A stretch of DNA of 64,000 nucleotides from SB21 sp964415295 (lineage in GTDB: Bacteria; CLD3; SB21): NCBI GenBank assembly GCA_964415295.1, contig CAYPYN010000003.1, positions 434,001 through 498,000 of the forward strand, in the 5' to 3' direction. Position numbers and translations under genes: made by a program. Positions 18,333-27,825 of the stretch are shown one piece after another. Below the pieces are notes generated by a model, which made no database searches, was not told where the DNA came from, and worked only from the letters and a program-made list of their open reading frames with translations. Every line of letters starts with the position of its first letter. Within the stretch, counting starts at the first letter, position 1.

Positions 18333-19352
18333 ATGTCAGCAAAGAAATCAGATCCGAAATCAGTTTCCGGGAATGGAGTTAATGCTCGCGCCGCGCTGAA
18401 GGAAGATGACTATATACGTATGTATCGTCTGATGCGATTGACGAGGGAATTCGATCAGGGCATTATCCGTCTATACCGTCAGAGCAAGATGATCGGCGGT
18501 GCCTATTCCGGTTGGGGCAATGAAGCGACGGCCGTTGGAAGCGCGTACGCTATGGAACCGCAGGATTATCTGTATCCGATGCATCGCGATATCGGAGCGC
18601 ATTTCACACGCGGACAGTCGGCGAAAGTTCTGATGCTCAATCATCTGGCGCGCGCCGAAAGCCCGACCCGCGGCGTCGACGGTACGGGACATTATTATGA
18701 CAAGAACCTACGGATAGTGGGTAATATCAGTCACTTAGCCGCCATGATCCCTCAGGCGGTCGGTACCGCGCTCGCATCCGTCAAGAAAAAGGAAAATGCG
18801 GTCGTGATCAACTATATTGGAGACGGCGGCATGAATGTCGGGGAATTCCATGAGGGCCTGAATATGGCGGCCGTCTGGAAACTTCCTTTTATTCTGATCA
18901 TTGAAAATAATCAATATGCTTATTCGACGCCGACGCACCTGCAGTACGCCTGCGAAAGCCCCGTAGATCGGGCGATCGGTTATGGAATTCCCGGAGTCAA
19001 AGTGGATGGCACCCACATACTCGAGGTTTATGAAGTCTGCAAGGAAGCAATCGACCGGGCGCGTTCCGGGCAAGGACCGACGCTGATCGAATCGGTGACC
19101 ATGCGCATGCGCGGTCATGCGGAACACGACGCCCATGAGTATTATCCGAAAGGCCTGCTCGAAAAATGGAAAGCGAAAGATCCGATCGAGCAATTTGAAA
19201 AGTTCCTGCTGGACAAGAAGATCCTGAGCCATAAGCGGATCGATCAGATCATGGCTGAGGTCAAGCAAGAGATCGAAGAAGCGATCGAATACGCCGACAA
19301 AGCGCCATGGCCCAACTGTGCCGATGCCGAACTCAATGTATATGCGGAATAG
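18333..19352 (+). CDS. Thiamine-dependent dehydrogenase E1 component, alpha subunit (copy 1)
   Basis: This ~339-residue protein is an E1-alpha of the pyruvate/branched-chain 2-oxoacid dehydrogenase family: YRQSKMIGG, then the thiamine diphosphate motif GDGGMNVGEFHEG through ENNQYAYSTP, then TMRMRGHAEHD. It would decarboxylate a 2-oxoacid together with an E1-beta. I chose ATG 18333 (MSAKKSDPK), preceded by AAAGGAAAG. A paralogue follows at 19413. The single E1-beta gene lies at 25859, so subunit pairing is open; the substrate (pyruvate or branched-chain acids) cannot be fixed. Confidence 0.92.
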   Translation: MSAKKSDPKSVSGNGVNARAALKEDDYIRMYRLMRLTREFDQGIIRLYRQSKMIGGAYSGWGNEATAVGSAYAMEPQDYLYPMHRDIGAHFTRGQSAKVLMLNHLARAESPTRGVDGTGHYYDKNLRIVGNISHLAAMIPQAVGTALASVKKKENAVVINYIGDGGMNVGEFHEGLNMAAVWKLPFILIIENNQYAYSTPTHLQYACESPVDRAIGYGIPGVKVDGTHILEVYEVCKEAIDRARSGQGPTLIESVTMRMRGHAEHDAHEYYPKGLLEKWKAKDPIEQFEKFLLDKKILSHKRIDQIMAEVKQEIEEAIEYADKAPWPNCADAELNVYAE

Positions 19353-19412
19353 ATCAAAGCCGCAGAGGACGGAATGGCGCTGAGATTCTTATAACATAAC
19401 AATTCAGAAAAA

Positions 19413-20480
19413 ATGAGCACGAAAGATACCTCGAAAAAATCAAAAAGAACTGAGTCCTCTGGGGGCTCCGGCGCTGCCAAATTATTCCTTACGGCTTCCG
19501 ACCTCGACCTCAAAAAGTATGAACCGACGGATGAACAGAAGAAAGAATTGTATTATTTCGTTATGCTCAACCGGGCTTTTGACGACCGTATATCCAAGCT
19601 TTACAGGCAAGGCAAGATCATCGGCGCGGCGTATGGCAGCCGCGGGCAAGAGGCGACAAGCGTTGGATCCGCTTACGCTCTTGGAAAAAGCGATATCGTT
19701 GGTCCGGTCATCCGTAATGCCGGCTCGATCATTGTTCGCGGCCTTCCTGTGAGGAATTTTCTCGCTAACTTTGTTGGTAGGTCAACAACACCGACTGGCG
19801 GGCGTGACGGAAATTCGCATCTCGGTGATCTGAATATCGGTATATTTGCACCGATCTCGCATCTGGGAAGTCTGATCATCAATATGGCCGGATGCGCGCT
19901 GGCCTTTAAGATCAAGAAAGAGCCGCGCGTGGCGCTGGTCTACACCGGGGACGGCGGGACATCGACGGCTGAATTTCACGAGGGGATGAATATGGCCGCC
20001 GTCATGAAACTGCCGTTTGTGTGTATCATTGAAAATAATAACTGGGCTTATTCGACGCCAACGGGAAATCAAGCCATGCTGCAGGATTTTGCCGTCAAAG
20101 GAAAGGCCTACGGCATGGAAGCCGTAGTGATGGATGGGAACGATGTTTTTGAAGTATACCGGGTTTCCAAATACGCCATCGAGAAATGCCGTGCCGGCCG
20201 GGGGCCGATCCTGATCGAAGCCAAGACCATGCGTATGAAAGGCCACGCCGAACACGACGATGCATTCTATGTTCCCAAAGAAATGTTCGAGGAATGGCAG
20301 AAAAAGGATCCGATACTTCGGGCAGAAAAATATCTGCTTGACCATAAGATCCTAACGCCGGCGGAAAACGAGGCTTTGAAAACGCGTGTGGCTAAAGAAA
20401 TGGAAGAAGCGGAGGAATTCGCCTTGCATGCGCCGTTCCCCAACGGGGAAGAAGCCGCCGAAGGCGTTTATGCGGAGTGA
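19413..20480 (+). CDS. Thiamine-dependent dehydrogenase E1 component, alpha subunit (copy 2)
   Basis: This 355-residue paralogue of the preceding gene shares YRQGKIIGAA, GDGGTSTAEFHEG, ENNNWAYSTP and TMRMKGHAEHDD. The N terminus is longer and Ser/Thr/Lys-rich. Key thiamine-binding residues are intact in both copies, so neither looks like a pseudogene. The two differ in the active-site loop after HLGDLNIGIFAP versus HYYDKNLRIVGN, which may reflect different substrates sharing one E1-beta. Confidence 0.92.
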   Translation: MSTKDTSKKSKRTESSGGSGAAKLFLTASDLDLKKYEPTDEQKKELYYFVMLNRAFDDRISKLYRQGKIIGAAYGSRGQEATSVGSAYALGKSDIVGPVIRNAGSIIVRGLPVRNFLANFVGRSTTPTGGRDGNSHLGDLNIGIFAPISHLGSLIINMAGCALAFKIKKEPRVALVYTGDGGTSTAEFHEGMNMAAVMKLPFVCIIENNNWAYSTPTGNQAMLQDFAVKGKAYGMEAVVMDGNDVFEVYRVSKYAIEKCRAGRGPILIEAKTMRMKGHAEHDDAFYVPKEMFEEWQKKDPILRAEKYLLDHKILTPAENEALKTRVAKEMEEAEEFALHAPFPNGEEAAEGVYAE

Positions 20481-20503
20481 ATCCTGAATTATGAGATGAT
20501 TTC

Positions 20504-20953
20504 ATGTACTTAAAAAAGCATTTGTTCCGTTGGATCAACTGGTATCCACCCTTTCTCGGAGCAGGCATTCGCGTCAGACGCGTCAACGGAGATGGGGATA
20601 CCATCGAAGTCGAAATGAAGCTGCGGTTCTGGAACAAAAATTATGTTGGAACTCATTACGGAGGGTCACTGTATTCCATGTGTGACCCTTTTTTTGCGCT
20701 TATCCTGATGCAGAAGCTTGGAAAGGAATATGTAGTCTGGGATAAGGCCGCCCAGATTCGCTTCATCAAACCCGGAACTGGCCGGGTGAGATCGCGCTTT
20801 CACATCCCGCCTGCAAAAGTTCTGGACATAAGAAACGAACTGGAGACTTTGGGCAAATCGGAGTATATTTTCACGGCTTCGGTTGTGGACGAGCAACATA
20901 ATGTGATCGCCGAAGTAGAGAAGCTGATCTACGTAAGGAAGAAGAATAATTGA
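20504..20953 (+). CDS. DUF4442 hotdog-fold protein (thioesterase-like)
   Basis: This 149-residue protein has the DUF4442 layout: an N-terminal INWYPPFLGAG, a central HYGGSLYSMCDPFFALIL helix and VWDKAAQIRFIKPG. These hotdog-fold proteins are predicted acyl-CoA or acyl-ACP thioesterase relatives. Its start lacks a strong ribosome-binding site and lies 23 bp after the E1-alpha copy 2 stop. The substrate is unknown. Confidence 0.8.
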   Translation: MYLKKHLFRWINWYPPFLGAGIRVRRVNGDGDTIEVEMKLRFWNKNYVGTHYGGSLYSMCDPFFALILMQKLGKEYVVWDKAAQIRFIKPGTGRVRSRFHIPPAKVLDIRNELETLGKSEYIFTASVVDEQHNVIAEVEKLIYVRKKNN

Positions 20954-21004
20954 ACCCATGATTCACTCACCAAAACACATGTTTGTAACCATAGGAGACT
21001 TGCT

Positions 21005-22411
21005 ATGACCATCTTACTCGTTTTCCTCTCCATATTCGGTTTAGGAGGCCAGAATATGTTCGATGAATATTTTACCGGGCAGACATTTCGTTTTGATTAT
21101 TATCACAGCGGTACGGTCAAAGAGGAGCACATCAGCCTCGACGAAATACGCCTCGAAGGGCCTTGGGCGGGAAGTAAAGTCCATCTCATTGACGGTTCTA
21201 ATCTCGGGAAGTATCTGTTTGAGGTAGTAGATCTGAAGACCAATAAGGTCATCTACTCCCGCGGTTTTGCGAGCATTTATGGAGAATGGGAGACTACCGG
21301 CGAAGCCAATAAGATGTGGCGCTCGTTTCACGAGTCCCAAAGATTCCCGGAGCCCAAAGACAAAGTTCAACTCGTTTTAAAAAAACGTCAGAATGACGGT
21401 TCCTTTTCGCAAATGTATGCGACGACCATTGATCCGGCAAGCCGTTTTGTGAACCGTTCGCCCCTCGTGCCGGCCGGAGATGTCTGGGCGGTATTTGATA
21501 ACGGCGACCCGACCAGGAAAGTCGATCTTCTGATCCTGGCGGACGGTTATACCGCTAAAGACAAAGATAAATTCCGCAAAGACGTGACGCGTCTTGTAGG
21601 CGTGATGTTTGACACAGAGCCTTTTAAAGCGCACAAAAAGGATTTTAATGTCCGCGCCATCGATATCGCATCCAATCAGGCCGGCATCAGCAACCCCAGA
21701 AAAGGCATTTGGCGAAAATCGGCATTGGGCCTGAGCTTCAATTCCTTTGATTCCGACCGTTATGTGCTTACGTATGAAAATAAGAACCTGCGCGAAATGG
21801 CCGCCAATGCGCCCTACGATGCGATCATCATGCTGGCCAATGACCGAAAATACGGCGGCGGCGGAATTTTCAACCTGTGGGCTACAGTGACTTCCGATAC
21901 GGAGCCGGCCGCGTATGTCTTTGTCCACGAGTTCGGTCATTCGTTCGCCGGTCTGGGCGATGAATACTATACCTCACCGGTTTCATACGAGAATTACGCC
22001 TTGCCGTCCGTTGAACCTTGGGACCCTAATGTGACCGCCTTATTCGATCCTGCTAATTTGAAATGGAAGCACCTGATGGAATCCGGCACGCCGCTTCCAA
22101 CACCGTGGAACAAGGAAGAATACGATAAGTACGAAGTCGAAAGACAGAAGAAGCGCGAGAAAATGGTAGCGGAAAAAGCCACTGAGGAACAAATGGAAGC
22201 GTTGTTCAAAGAGGTAAAACAGATCACGACGCCGATGCTGAATAAGAACCAATACTTTGGGAAGGTTGGCGCATTTGAAGGCGCGGGGTATGAATCAAAA
22301 GGGCTATACCGCCCTCAGATCGACTGCATCATGTTCACGAGAAACGATGTGCCGTTCTGCAAGGTCTGTACGGAGTCCATAGTTAAAGTGATCAAAATGT
22401 ACGCAGAATGA
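21005..22411 (+). CDS. Secreted M64-family metallopeptidase
   Basis: This 468-residue protein begins with a short signal sequence (ILLVFLSIFGLGG). It has an N-terminal beta-domain and then the M64 (IgA-specific peptidase-like) catalytic domain with VDLLILADGYT. The zinc motif is HEFGHSFAGLGDE (His308, Glu309, His312, and the following Asp). A Lys/Glu-rich helical insert lies near 375-405. AGGAGA lies before the ATG. It is probably an exported protease for protein nutrition; it has no T9SS tail, unlike the subtilase at 40068. A strong terminator follows. Confidence 0.9.
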   Translation: MTILLVFLSIFGLGGQNMFDEYFTGQTFRFDYYHSGTVKEEHISLDEIRLEGPWAGSKVHLIDGSNLGKYLFEVVDLKTNKVIYSRGFASIYGEWETTGEANKMWRSFHESQRFPEPKDKVQLVLKKRQNDGSFSQMYATTIDPASRFVNRSPLVPAGDVWAVFDNGDPTRKVDLLILADGYTAKDKDKFRKDVTRLVGVMFDTEPFKAHKKDFNVRAIDIASNQAGISNPRKGIWRKSALGLSFNSFDSDRYVLTYENKNLREMAANAPYDAIIMLANDRKYGGGGIFNLWATVTSDTEPAAYVFVHEFGHSFAGLGDEYYTSPVSYENYALPSVEPWDPNVTALFDPANLKWKHLMESGTPLPTPWNKEEYDKYEVERQKKREKMVAEKATEEQMEALFKEVKQITTPMLNKNQYFGKVGAFEGAGYESKGLYRPQIDCIMFTRNDVPFCKVCTESIVKVIKMYAE

Positions 22412-22438
22412 TATTTCGTTAGCATGATCTCCGGAAAG

Positions 22439-22466
22439 GGCCCTGAAGAAATTCAGGGCCTTTTTT
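22439..22466 (+). terminator. Rho-independent terminator after the M64 gene
   Basis: The stem GGCCCTGAA (22439-22447) pairs with TTCAGGGCC (22452-22460) around GAAA, and six T follow. The T-run touches the stop codon of the convergent nuclease gene. Confidence 0.93.
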
Positions 22467-23628
22467 ATTGGTCATCGATACCGCTTTCAATGACCGATTG
22501 AACAGATGGTGAGACTCCGGACAAAATATCAAGACCGGTAGCGGCTTCAATATCATCAACGGTAATCCGGTAGTTTTTCCAATTGTTGCTGCGTATCCCG
22601 TTAGCATTGGGCATATCAACCGCGATAACTCGGGTTGACGAAGTTACTCCGCTGATGCCGGATTCCGGCTGATCCAGCACGACGATCACTTTCCAAATCC
22701 GCGAAGGCACTGATATATGCCCTCCCGCGATCGTACCGTTTATCCCATAACAGCCGGAAACGATAAAAAGTTCGGCTCCATTGGCAACAAGTTCACGGCA
22801 ATAATTCTCAAGATCAGCCCATGGTCCCTGATTATTGTCGGGAGCCTGGGCCACCATGTTGGTCATGAGAAATGTCTCTGAATTATCAGTTTCTGTGGCT
22901 GTTCTGTCGCCAGAAGGACACATGTGTCCGCGATCGTATCCTGTTCCCGAAAAATCATTTTCGGTCACACGGTACCACGATGGCGGCAGTTCGTCGTCCG
23001 ATCGGAAATCTTCTTGTCTTGAAACAGGCCCGAGCCATGCGGCGTTGAGGTGCCATGATACCCAGTTGGGCCGTCCTGCGGAACTATTGAATGAAAGGGC
23101 GTACTGCGGTCTTGCGATCAGGAAATTTCCTGTCGAATCGTAGGAAGACACGGCCTTGCTGGGGTTTCCCAATGCCAAATGGGGGTTGTTGAAACCCGGG
23201 CCTCCGGAAGAATCGGCCGCGTAGGCTGTCATACGGTACGGAAGGCCGGACGAAAAGGTTCCGTCACCGCTTGCTATCCTGACGTAGTAAGAACCGGATT
23301 GCGAAATGGTGTACGTAATGGATTCCATGGTCCCGATGCCGATGGAGCTGTCGAGGGTTACTTCTTGCGAGTTGATCAGGTATAGATCGTAATTCACTCC
23401 GTCCGGTACGGACAGGTCCAAGTGAAGTTTGATATTGGCATTTGCATGGATACGGTAATAGTCTTCATCCGAAGCTTCGTCGACAAAACCGTTTACAGTG
23501 GAGGGTTTGGCTGAAAGAAGCGCAGCGTGGCGGATATCGTCGTTGCCGTCCTGGGAGCCCGTTTCTTTGAGTTCCGCACAGGAAAATATCAGCAATGATG
23601 CGGCGGTTATGATCTTCGCGTGACGCAT
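22465..23628 (-). CDS. Lipoprotein DNA/RNA non-specific endonuclease with N-terminal PPC-like domain
   Basis: This 387-residue protein carries a lipoprotein signal (SLLIFSC, Cys17). A pre-peptidase C-terminal-like beta domain occupies ~30-135 (DEDYYRI, YTISQSGSYYVRI). The beta-beta-alpha-metal nuclease domain occupies ~175-375, with the DRGHMCPSGDR motif (general-base His235) and the metal-binding Asn in TNMVAQAP. It should degrade nucleic acid at the cell surface or outside. It sits opposite the M64 peptidase and diverges from the phosphatase gene, consistent with a nutrient-scavenging group. Confidence 0.9.
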   Translation of the reverse strand: MRHAKIITAASLLIFSCAELKETGSQDGNDDIRHAALLSAKPSTVNGFVDEASDEDYYRIHANANIKLHLDLSVPDGVNYDLYLINSQEVTLDSSIGIGTMESITYTISQSGSYYVRIASGDGTFSSGLPYRMTAYAADSSGGPGFNNPHLALGNPSKAVSSYDSTGNFLIARPQYALSFNSSAGRPNWVSWHLNAAWLGPVSRQEDFRSDDELPPSWYRVTENDFSGTGYDRGHMCPSGDRTATETDNSETFLMTNMVAQAPDNNQGPWADLENYCRELVANGAELFIVSGCYGINGTIAGGHISVPSRIWKVIVVLDQPESGISGVTSSTRVIAVDMPNANGIRSNNWKNYRITVDDIEAATGLDILSGVSPSVQSVIESGIDDQ

Positions 23629-23748
23629 ACAAAATGATAGACAATTCGGATTCCTTTGTCAACCGCTTTTGCCCGTCCTATATCAGTTTTGTCTTTCAAT
23701 TTCCCGAAAAAATCACTACAATGCACCGCGAAAAAATGAGGATGTTTT

Positions 23749-25422
23749 ATGATCAAGAAAATCACATTCGTATTTCTGGCATTTTTAACCATCGCCTGCG
23801 GGAAAAAAGCGGATGATGGTCAACCGCCAAGACTGGTGGTATTTATTTGCGTGGATCAATTCCGTTTTGAGTACCTGACGCGTTTTGCGAGATATTTTAA
23901 TCAGGAAGGTTTCAATTATCTTATCCGCGAGGGCGGCAATTTTGTGAATTGCCAATATGAACACGCCGTCACGAAGACATCCGTGGGACATTCCGTCATG
24001 ATGAGCGGCTTGTATCCCGCTACGAGCAGTATTGTAGCCAATCATTGGTATGACCGGGACCTCGGAAGACTGGTGTACTCGATTGAAGATACGACGCATC
24101 CGGTCATCGGCTTGAGGCAAAAATCGAATCGTGACGGACGTTCGCCTGTGAAATTTCAAGGAAACAATCTAGCCGATCTGCTGAAAATTCAGACCAATAA
24201 GAAAGCCAGGGTATTTGGTGTCTCCAATAAAGACGTACCCGCCATCCTCATGAGCGGGCATTCCGCCGACGGAGCATATTGGAATGATACCCTGCAGGGA
24301 GGATTTTTCACCAGTACGTATTATATGAAGACACTGCCTCCCTGGGTTCAATCCTTCAATTCTGAAAGAAGCTATGATCGTTTTGCCGGGCAGCGATGGG
24401 AACTTCTCATGGATGAAAAATATTATCCGCCGTTGGATTCCATCGTCCAGAGTCATCATGATTATCCGGCCGGCTGGAGCGGCACATTGCCTTTTGTTAT
24501 CGGACTGAACGGCACGCAGACCGACTCCGACTATTACCGTTTGCTTCTGGAATCGCCGTTTTCCTCCGATGTCCTGCTGGATTTTGTCGAAAGACTTACG
24601 GTGGAAGAAAAGCTTGGAACCGATGAGGTTCCGGATATTCTCTGTATCAGTTTCTCAGCCAACGACGCGATCGGCCATTCTTTCGGTCCTTCAAGCCGCG
24701 AGGTGATGGATGTGACGCTCAGAACGGATCGGTATCTGGCCAGGTTGATACAATTTATGAACAAGACTGTGGGTGCAGAAAACGTTCTTTACGTTCTTAC
24801 CTCGGACCATGGGGTGGCGCCATACCCTGAGGAATTGCAGAAGCAGGGGATAGAAGCCGGCCGAATCAAACCGCGGGATATCGAAAAGGCCGTGGATCAA
24901 GCCATGAGGGACAAATACGGTAATCTGACGCGCGAAAAGACCTATGTGGGGCGGATGGCCAACCTTGATTTCTATTTTAACCGGCGTGCGCTTGAGGAAA
25001 AAAAGATTGATAAAAAGGACGCAGAAACTTATATTAGCGAGGTTTTGCCAGAAGCCGTTCCTCAGATATTTCAAATATTTAGGTCGCAGGATCTGACTCA
25101 TGGCAAAATCAATAAGGACAAGGTTTCCGGGCTGGTTTTAAACAGTTACAACCGTCTGAACAGCGGCGACCTGATGATCGTTCTGAAGCCGAATTTTATG
25201 TGGGATCGCAATGAGATCGGCGCCGATCACGGTTCACCGTATTCATATGACCGGCATGTTCCGCTGATTATGACCGGCGCCCGCTGGATCAAGACCGGGA
25301 CGTTCGGCAAGCCCTGTTCACCGGCCGACATTGCACCCACGCTCGCCGGAATTTTGGGTCTAAGCACTAACGAAGGATTTGACGGGAACCCGCTGCAAGA
25401 AGGTATACGATTTTCAAAATAG
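23749..25422 (+). CDS. Alkaline phosphatase family lipoprotein (PafA-like)
   Basis: This 557-residue protein has a lipoprotein signal (FLAFLTIACG) and an alkaline phosphatase-superfamily core. It shows the metal ligand Asp in VFICVDQFRFEYL, the nucleophile region HAVTKTSVGHSVMMSG, the SDHGVAPYP motif and a late HGSPYSYDRHVPLIM segment. This order fits PafA-type phosphate-monoester phosphatases of Bacteroidetes-group bacteria, acting in the periplasm or at the surface. GAGGA precedes the ATG. It diverges from the nuclease, together suggesting phosphate and nucleotide scavenging. Confidence 0.9.
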   Translation: MIKKITFVFLAFLTIACGKKADDGQPPRLVVFICVDQFRFEYLTRFARYFNQEGFNYLIREGGNFVNCQYEHAVTKTSVGHSVMMSGLYPATSSIVANHWYDRDLGRLVYSIEDTTHPVIGLRQKSNRDGRSPVKFQGNNLADLLKIQTNKKARVFGVSNKDVPAILMSGHSADGAYWNDTLQGGFFTSTYYMKTLPPWVQSFNSERSYDRFAGQRWELLMDEKYYPPLDSIVQSHHDYPAGWSGTLPFVIGLNGTQTDSDYYRLLLESPFSSDVLLDFVERLTVEEKLGTDEVPDILCISFSANDAIGHSFGPSSREVMDVTLRTDRYLARLIQFMNKTVGAENVLYVLTSDHGVAPYPEELQKQGIEAGRIKPRDIEKAVDQAMRDKYGNLTREKTYVGRMANLDFYFNRRALEEKKIDKKDAETYISEVLPEAVPQIFQIFRSQDLTHGKINKDKVSGLVLNSYNRLNSGDLMIVLKPNFMWDRNEIGADHGSPYSYDRHVPLIMTGARWIKTGTFGKPCSPADIAPTLAGILGLSTNEGFDGNPLQEGIRFSK

Positions 25423-25456
25423 AAACACTACATCAACCTAAGAAGGAGTTCATACA

Positions 25457-25822
25457 ATGCCCGGAATGATTACTCATATTAAATATGTCTGCATCTATGC
25501 GTCGGATTTTGACCGTTCCCTTGCTTTTTACAAAGACGGCTTAGGTTTGGATGTTACGTATCATGAAGAAGGTTTTGCGCAGTTTAATACCGACGGGACC
25601 ATCCTGACACTTGAAAAAGGCGGCGAACGGAGTGCGGAACCCAAAGATTATAAGAAAAGCGGTATCCTGATTCAATTTGAAGTGGACGATATGGAACGCA
25701 CGGTAGGAACTCTGAAGTCGCGTAATGTCAAATTCACTCAGGGTATTACGGAACTGGAGTTCGGTAAAACGGCGGTTGTAGTAGATCCGGACGGCAACCA
25801 GCTGCAGTTGCTTGAACAGTAA
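25457..25822 (+). CDS. VOC (glyoxalase/bleomycin resistance) family protein
   Basis: The 121-residue protein has the paired beta-alpha-beta-beta-beta modules of the vicinal oxygen chelate fold: IKYVCIYASDFDRSLAFYKDGL, and near the end VVDPDGNQLQLLE with the metal-binding Glu. It is the size of lactoylglutathione lyase-like proteins, but the substrate is not predictable. AGAAGGAG lies upstream of the ATG. It sits 36 bp before the E1-beta gene. Confidence 0.88.
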   Translation: MPGMITHIKYVCIYASDFDRSLAFYKDGLGLDVTYHEEGFAQFNTDGTILTLEKGGERSAEPKDYKKSGILIQFEVDDMERTVGTLKSRNVKFTQGITELEFGKTAVVVDPDGNQLQLLEQ

Positions 25823-25858
25823 TTTCGTAAAGTTATTGAGACTAAGATAAAGGAGCGG

Positions 25859-26836
25859 ATGGCTACCATTACATACCTTGAAGCGATCTCAATGGGTCTG
25901 CGGGAGGAGATGAAGCGTGATCCCAGCGTGTACCTGATAGGAGAAGATATCGGCGTGTACGGCGGCGCTTTCAAAGTGACAAAAGGTTTTATCGACGAAT
26001 TCGGCGCCGATCGTGTCATGGATACTCCTATATCCGAAGCCGGCATCATCGGTGTTTGCGTAGGATCGGCGCTGATGGGATTACGTCCGGTGGCGGAGAT
26101 GCAGTTTGCCGATTTTATCTCGTGCGGTTTCAATCAATTGGTCAATCAGGCCGCCAAGATCCATTACCGTTGGCGAGAAGCGGTTCCGATGGTCGTTCGT
26201 TGTCCTTCGGGCGGAGGCGTTCACGGCGGGCCGTTTCACTCGCAGAATCCGGAAGCATGGTTCTTCCACGTACCCGGCCTCAAGATTGTTTCTCCATCAA
26301 CTCCGTACGATGCCAAAGGGCTTATCAAGGCCGCTGTCCGCGATAATAATCCTGTGTTATTCTTTGAACACAAGTTCCTCTACCGCCGAATAAAAGGTGA
26401 GGTTCCGGAAGAGGATTATATCGTTCCGATCGGCAAAGGCGATATCAAGCGCGAGGGCAAAGACATCACAGTGATCGGTTACAGTTCTGCGGTGCATTGG
26501 GCTCTTGAGGCGGCGGAACAGATCCAGAAAGAAGACGGTGTGAGCGTGGAGGTATTAGATATGCGCAGCATATTGCCGTATGACAAGGATTTGATCCTGC
26601 AATCGGTGAAAAAGACCAACCGCGTGATCGTGGCGCACGAGGCTACACTGACCGGCGGGGTTGGCGGCGATATTTCCGCCTTTATTACGGAGAGCGCGTT
26701 TGAATACCTCGATGCGCCGATCCGGAGACTGGCCGCGCTGGATACGCCGGTGCCGTACAGCCCGCCGCTCGAGGCGCACTTCCTGCCGAACAAAGATAAA
26801 ATGCTTAAGGTGATGCGGGAAGTGGCCGCGTATTGA
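25859..26836 (+). CDS. Thiamine-dependent dehydrogenase E1 component, beta subunit
   Basis: This 325-residue protein is a standard E1-beta: YLEAISMGLREEM, the LIGEDIGVYGGAFKVTKG segment, FHSQNPEAWFFHVPGLKI, and the transketolase C-terminal domain with VIVAHEATLTGG. It would complete the thiamine site together with one of the two E1-alpha proteins encoded 5-7 kb upstream. AAAGGAG lies before the ATG. The E2 and E3 genes are not in the window. Confidence 0.95.
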   Translation: MATITYLEAISMGLREEMKRDPSVYLIGEDIGVYGGAFKVTKGFIDEFGADRVMDTPISEAGIIGVCVGSALMGLRPVAEMQFADFISCGFNQLVNQAAKIHYRWREAVPMVVRCPSGGGVHGGPFHSQNPEAWFFHVPGLKIVSPSTPYDAKGLIKAAVRDNNPVLFFEHKFLYRRIKGEVPEEDYIVPIGKGDIKREGKDITVIGYSSAVHWALEAAEQIQKEDGVSVEVLDMRSILPYDKDLILQSVKKTNRVIVAHEATLTGGVGGDISAFITESAFEYLDAPIRRLAALDTPVPYSPPLEAHFLPNKDKMLKVMREVAAY

Positions 26837-26883
26837 TTTTTGGTTTTTCGGTTTGTCGCTATATACAGTTACAGGGAAGTGGC

Positions 26884-27552
26884 TTGAAAAGTGTTTTGAA
26901 ATACGCATGGATGGCGTTCGTAATGACCTCGCATTTGCTTGCGGCTGGGTTCGACGTGTCCTCTTCCATCAATGAGCGTAACTATATTGAAGACGCTTTT
27001 AAGGATGCCGAAATAAATTATCCGGGCGTCATAGAAAAACCGGTGTCGCAATGCGATTTCTCTGTTTATAAAGGTTTTTCATCCGACCTGGACGGCGACG
27101 GGAATACCGAACTGGTGGTTTCCGGCAGCCTCAATGAAAAACTCACCTATGTGATGGTCTATTATATCGAAAACGGAAAGTGGTCCTGCAATATCGTCAA
27201 TAGCTGCGAAGGCGGCAGCGTTTTTGATATCAAGGTCATTGATCTGGATAACGACCGGAAACCGGAGATTTATTCCGTATTATTGGACAAGAATCTCCGC
27301 CGTTATTGCCGCATAGAAAAGATGAGCGAGGGACGTTTTTCCTCGCTTTTTAGTTTGGATACCAAAGGCGGCATGTCCTTTTCATGCAACATTTCCCTGA
27401 CAAGGGCCGACGAAAAGGAAAAGTACCGTGTCCGAATTGACGAAGTGGAATACCCTGAATCGGACGATGGGGACGTCAGGCAACGGACGTATTTCTATAA
27501 ACTGGATCGTGAGGTTTTTGTATTGGAAAACATTTATACCGGACGACAATAA
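26884..27552 (+). CDS. Exported protein with two Asp-rich calcium-type loops
   Basis: The frame is open from 26833. I chose the TTG at 26884, which has AGGGAAG upstream and yields a signal peptide (KYAWMAFVMTSHLLAAG). The mature ~200 residues carry SDLDGDGNTELVVSG and DLDNDRKPEIYSV, which resemble FG-GAP/VCBS calcium-binding repeats. No enzymatic motif is seen. It could be a small secreted or periplasmic beta-repeat protein; identification beyond that is not possible. Confidence 0.65.
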   Translation: MKSVLKYAWMAFVMTSHLLAAGFDVSSSINERNYIEDAFKDAEINYPGVIEKPVSQCDFSVYKGFSSDLDGDGNTELVVSGSLNEKLTYVMVYYIENGKWSCNIVNSCEGGSVFDIKVIDLDNDRKPEIYSVLLDKNLRRYCRIEKMSEGRFSSLFSLDTKGGMSFSCNISLTRADEKEKYRVRIDEVEYPESDDGDVRQRTYFYKLDREVFVLENIYTGRQ

Positions 27553-27571
27553 TATTGCAAAGGAGAAGACC

Positions 27572-27772
27572 ATGCTGATATTATGGCTGCTAAAATTGTA
27601 TTGGATCTGGATCATTCTGGGTCTGATCATATTGATTCCGAGTGTTCCTCCTTTCGGATTCAGTATCATGGGTATGATAATAGGCGGTATCTTGACACTC
27701 TGGGGACTGGTGGCAAGAAAAGCGATGTCGAGTGAAAGTTTCCGCGACCGGATCGAAAGAAATCTGAAATAA
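27572..27772 (+). CDS. Small membrane protein with two predicted helices
   Basis: This 66-residue protein has two hydrophobic stretches (LILWLLKLYWIWIILGLIIL and FSIMGMIIGGILTLWGLV) and a basic C-terminal tail. AAGGAGAAG directly precedes the ATG at 27572, which is a strong ribosome-binding site and argues that the gene is real. The function is unknown. It lies 53 bp before the aldehyde dehydrogenase gene. Confidence 0.7.
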   Translation: MLILWLLKLYWIWIILGLIILIPSVPPFGFSIMGMIIGGILTLWGLVARKAMSSESFRDRIERNLK

Positions 27773-27825
27773 CCCGTCCGGCCGACTATTTGTAAAAACT
27801 AAAATAAAGATTGAGGTGATCTGAG

